From: Elysia chlorotica
Lineage: Eukaryota > Mollusca > Gastropoda > Plakobranchidae
Length of the DNA stretch: 64,000 nucleotides
NCBI GenBank assembly: GCA_003991915.1
Contig: RQTK01000031.1
Span: 972,749 to 1,036,748, forward strand
Direction of reading: 5' to 3'
The first letter of the stretch is position 1. Every line of letters begins with the position of its first letter. Both the position numbers and the translations under genes were made by a program. The notes below the pieces were generated by a model. It was not told the DNA's origin. It did no database searches and saw only the letters and a list, made by a program, of their open reading frames with translations. Positions 61,212 to 64,000 of the stretch are shown one piece after another.

Positions 61212-61370
61212 CCCTCTACCTGACCGACTGAGACAGGTATCATGGTATCCACACCCTGTCTCGTTTGTGGCAGCACATAACATTGTCAGACGTCTGTGTT
61301 GGGACCCGTCCAAAAATAGGCTATTATTATAGTCCTGGCGTTGGATGTTCAACCAAATCAATTCCTTCAA
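61212..61370 (+). mobile_element. SINE body fragment
   Basis: Matches the 7734-7995 SINE from TGACCGACTGAGACAGGTAT through GGCAGCACATAACATTGTCA to GGCGTTGGATGTTCAACCAA. The tRNA-like head is missing, replaced by the (CT)n tract. Confidence 0.75.
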
Positions 61371-63140
61371 CCCCCCTTCTACCTTTTATATATATCGATA
61401 TTTAACTAATGTTCATTTTATAATTAATAATAACAATAATATAACTAATTACTGTTTTATGTCCGTGGTAATGTAGCGCTGAAATATTTTATACGCTGAG
61501 ATATGCGCTGTAAAAACCTACAAAAGAATTACTTAACTTGTTACGTATTTTTGTTATCTCGCACCAATGCCATAAAATGATATTGAAAGTCAGTGAATTG
61601 ACATGTGCCGATTGACACAAACAGACCTGATCTACCGTGAGATTTAACACAATTTCTACATTAAAGGTTAGATCTAGCCCTCAGACTGGCACTCGACGAG
61701 CGGTGATTGATCAAAGGAAGAGAAAGATCGAGTATGATCTAACGAGAGTGTCTTTTTTTCACGCCGTTCAATGACAGAAAACAGGGGGCGAATGCAATGT
61801 TTGGATATAAAAAAGCCCAAGGGTGTCGCTTTGTTAAAGGATTTAAATCATTTAAGTGAATTACGCATGACTAAGTCGGTATGTTTGCATCTAAAATCGT
61901 GCAGAGATAAATATAACTGCTTTTGGCGCATATAATAAATCTATCTAGCTGCACATTTTGGTATGCACATGTATTAATAATAACAAGATTAAAGAAAAAC
62001 AAACTTCGTGCAAGCTTGCTTTAATTTCATGCATACCATGTTTCATGTCTTTGAGCTTCTTTCTTCGTCTTTCTTTTAAAAAGAAAGTAAAATGTTCTAC
62101 TCAATCTTTTTCCATATTCATATATATACGTACTGTGTGCCTCTTCTAGCGTCTAGTAACTATTTCAAACAGAATTGTCCATTGTGTGCAAGTATGTTAA
62201 CTTCACTTTTCTTGTGGTACCTATCGACGACTCTTTCTTCAATGTCACCAGGATTGATATTGCTTATTTTAAACAAAGAATTGTATTGAAAGATTTTATT
62301 ACTGCGCTGTTCGTCATCGCAGCACGAATTGTAAATGAAATCACACGTCGGTTGAGTTCGTTTTCTACGACTTTTCATACAAAATAATGCATTCAATAAA
62401 TTACAGCTGTGTGATTTGTTTTATAACTTTGAAAGTTTCTGCTCTCAGGATATCAATAGAGAGACCTTAATAGACTTTGCGACGATCGGCAACCAGAAAA
62501 TGATATGCCATTTGTTGTGATTGTTTGTAGCTGTTTACATTACATGTAATTTAACTTTGCCCTGGATCTTAAACTTTCTCTTTGAAGAGCCGGTGTAATT
62601 GAAATGCATTTAAATTTACTAAAAATCGTTTCTAGCGCGGGAGAATTCATACATTTTGTCACATTGTTTTCTTCTAAAAAGCTTTAAAACGTATGAAGTA
62701 TTCGCTCGAATTGCGACAAGACGACATAATAATACAGTCCTTCACATTCGCGCTGTATGTTTTACAGTTCTCTAAGCCCACTCTTGACTTTGATCTTCTT
62801 CTCGCAGTGTTGTAAACGTCGTTATGCATACGAAGGAAATTTATATAACGGGCGAGTCTCAACTTAAAACGCATAAATGCTTTTGACATTTTATCAAGTG
62901 CAATTGAACGTACCATGCACTATTTTTTTTCGACCAATCGTTTAATATTAAATACAGCGTTCCTTTGATTTTACAGCAATTTAGTTACTCTCCAAGTACG
63001 AATGACACGGTGGTTTTTTTTTTTGTAAAGCTAGCTAAAAAGGTTCCCCTGTCTGGTTTATAAAAATTATGAAAAATATTGGTAACGAAAACGTGATCAA
63101 CTAATTTGAGAATGTCCTTGTCTAGGATCGAACAAGGCTG
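61371..63140. other. No gene seen
   Basis: AT-rich sequence without recognisable coding features on either strand. Confidence 0.5.
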
Positions 63141-63149
63141 TTGTACTAT

Positions 63150-63300
63150 ATTAAGGTCTTTTATGCCTCGAAGAGAAGTATAGTTTGTCATGGGCTTCCC
63201 ATTCGGCGATGGTGCTACAAACACACGTGCCCTGTTCGTCTACAAGTTCATTACGGAAGGTGTCATACTCACATCTTGACGCACACACCAGAGAAGGAAG
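63150..63300 (-). other. Unassigned Cys-containing exon-like patch
   Basis: The minus strand reads VCASRCEYDTFRNELVDEQG, TCVCSTIAEWEAHDKLYFSS and RHKRP before a stop. A pyrimidine-rich stretch ending GTCAAG (about 63276) could be an acceptor. The plus strand also has an open frame here. The family is unknown and coding status uncertain. Confidence 0.22.
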
Positions 63301-63359
63301 GACAGCCGAAGAAAGTCATTTCAAGTAAACGAATCCTGGGAAGGTTTTAACAGGAAGGA

Positions 63360-64000
63360 GTAAAATAGGATATGTGGCTAAAGCATTGAGTGATAATGTT
63401 TCATTATGATGAATCTAAACTGTGTCATGGGGCTAAAATCAAATCCCATACCGCGCAGTTTGAAATGTATATACATGTACTAGCTTTGTCCTCATGTATA
63501 TTCCTTAATGCTGTATTTGCCTCACTGTTGTTTAGATCTTGTTATCTCCAAATTCTGTAAAATTGTATTTTTACTTGCAGTTAGGAGAATGGAGACTAGC
63601 GTTGTGTCTTTTCTGCATAAGTCGTTGGCGTTTATTTCTTTATCTTGCGTCTTCAAAATATGTTGATGCCTTAATACATAAAATAATGTGTAATGTAAAA
63701 ATATGTGCCCAACTTGACTTCATGCTGAAAATCAGGCAGGCTTGCGTCTACCTATAATACTTGATAGGTAAGCAAGAGGACGTAATGCATGAAAGAAAAA
63801 TACTCTTTTACAATCTTATAGCACACTCAATAATGTTTTCAGTCAGCCCGAAGTCGGGAGGATGTGCTGTTTCAACCGAGTTTGGCTGGCATTTTTATAG
63901 GGAAATTGGCTTTAACCCAATCCTTTCAATTTTATTGTGACTTGGTGGCTAAATTCTCGAAACCGCCCTAGAACCGTTATGACTGCACCAAACAATACCA
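63360..64000. other. No gene seen
   Basis: No recognisable coding sequence or repeat family up to the window end. Confidence 0.5.

Overview
This is invertebrate, most likely molluscan (gastropod-like), nuclear DNA. It is AT-rich, has short exons with GT/AG introns, is full of microsatellites and carries several LINE, SINE and MITE copies. Mollusc is an inference from the tRNA-derived SINE family with a (CAA)n tail, the LINE families and the frequent TCTAGATC motifs. The species cannot be fixed from the sequence alone.

Two host genes are supported, and they converge. On the minus strand, positions 25590 down to about 17020 hold a complete ten-coding-exon gene for Integrator complex subunit 14 (INTS14, also called VWA9). 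It encodes 510 residues, has no interruptions, and every intron has GT/AG ends and a compatible phase. On the plus strand, positions 10867 to 11502 hold a terminal coding exon for a 198-residue, low-complexity protein ending in two adjacent BH3-like motifs. This looks like a pro-apoptotic BH3-only protein (BIM/PUMA/BMF type). A long 3' UTR probably follows it, to a poly(A) signal near 16101. The GC-rich first 261 bases of the window could be its 5' leader exon, but that link is a guess.

Layout: 1-261 possible 5' exon; 262-6.6 kb intron or intergenic DNA with a short N gap and a (TGA)45 tract; 7.2-8.7 kb an RTE-type LINE fragment (minus strand) split by a full SINE with a 10-bp target duplication; 10.9-16.1 kb the BH3 gene, whose putative 3' UTR holds a piggyBac-type MITE; 17.0-25.6 kb INTS14, with a second full SINE in one intron; 26.1-26.7 kb a CR1/L2-type LINE 3' end; 27.5-28.0 kb a pogo/Tigger-type MITE; 30-64 kb a gene-poor region of LINE fragments, tandem and inverted duplications and dense microsatellites. 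In that right half, four short stretches look like single coding exons (33.1, 34.6, 60.3 and 63.2 kb), but I cannot assign them to a family.

I saw no convincing retrovirus, LTR element, Polinton, CRISPR array or free-standing tRNA/rRNA gene. The most interesting object is the tandem-BH3 protein, because BH3-only proteins are poorly catalogued in lophotrochozoans.
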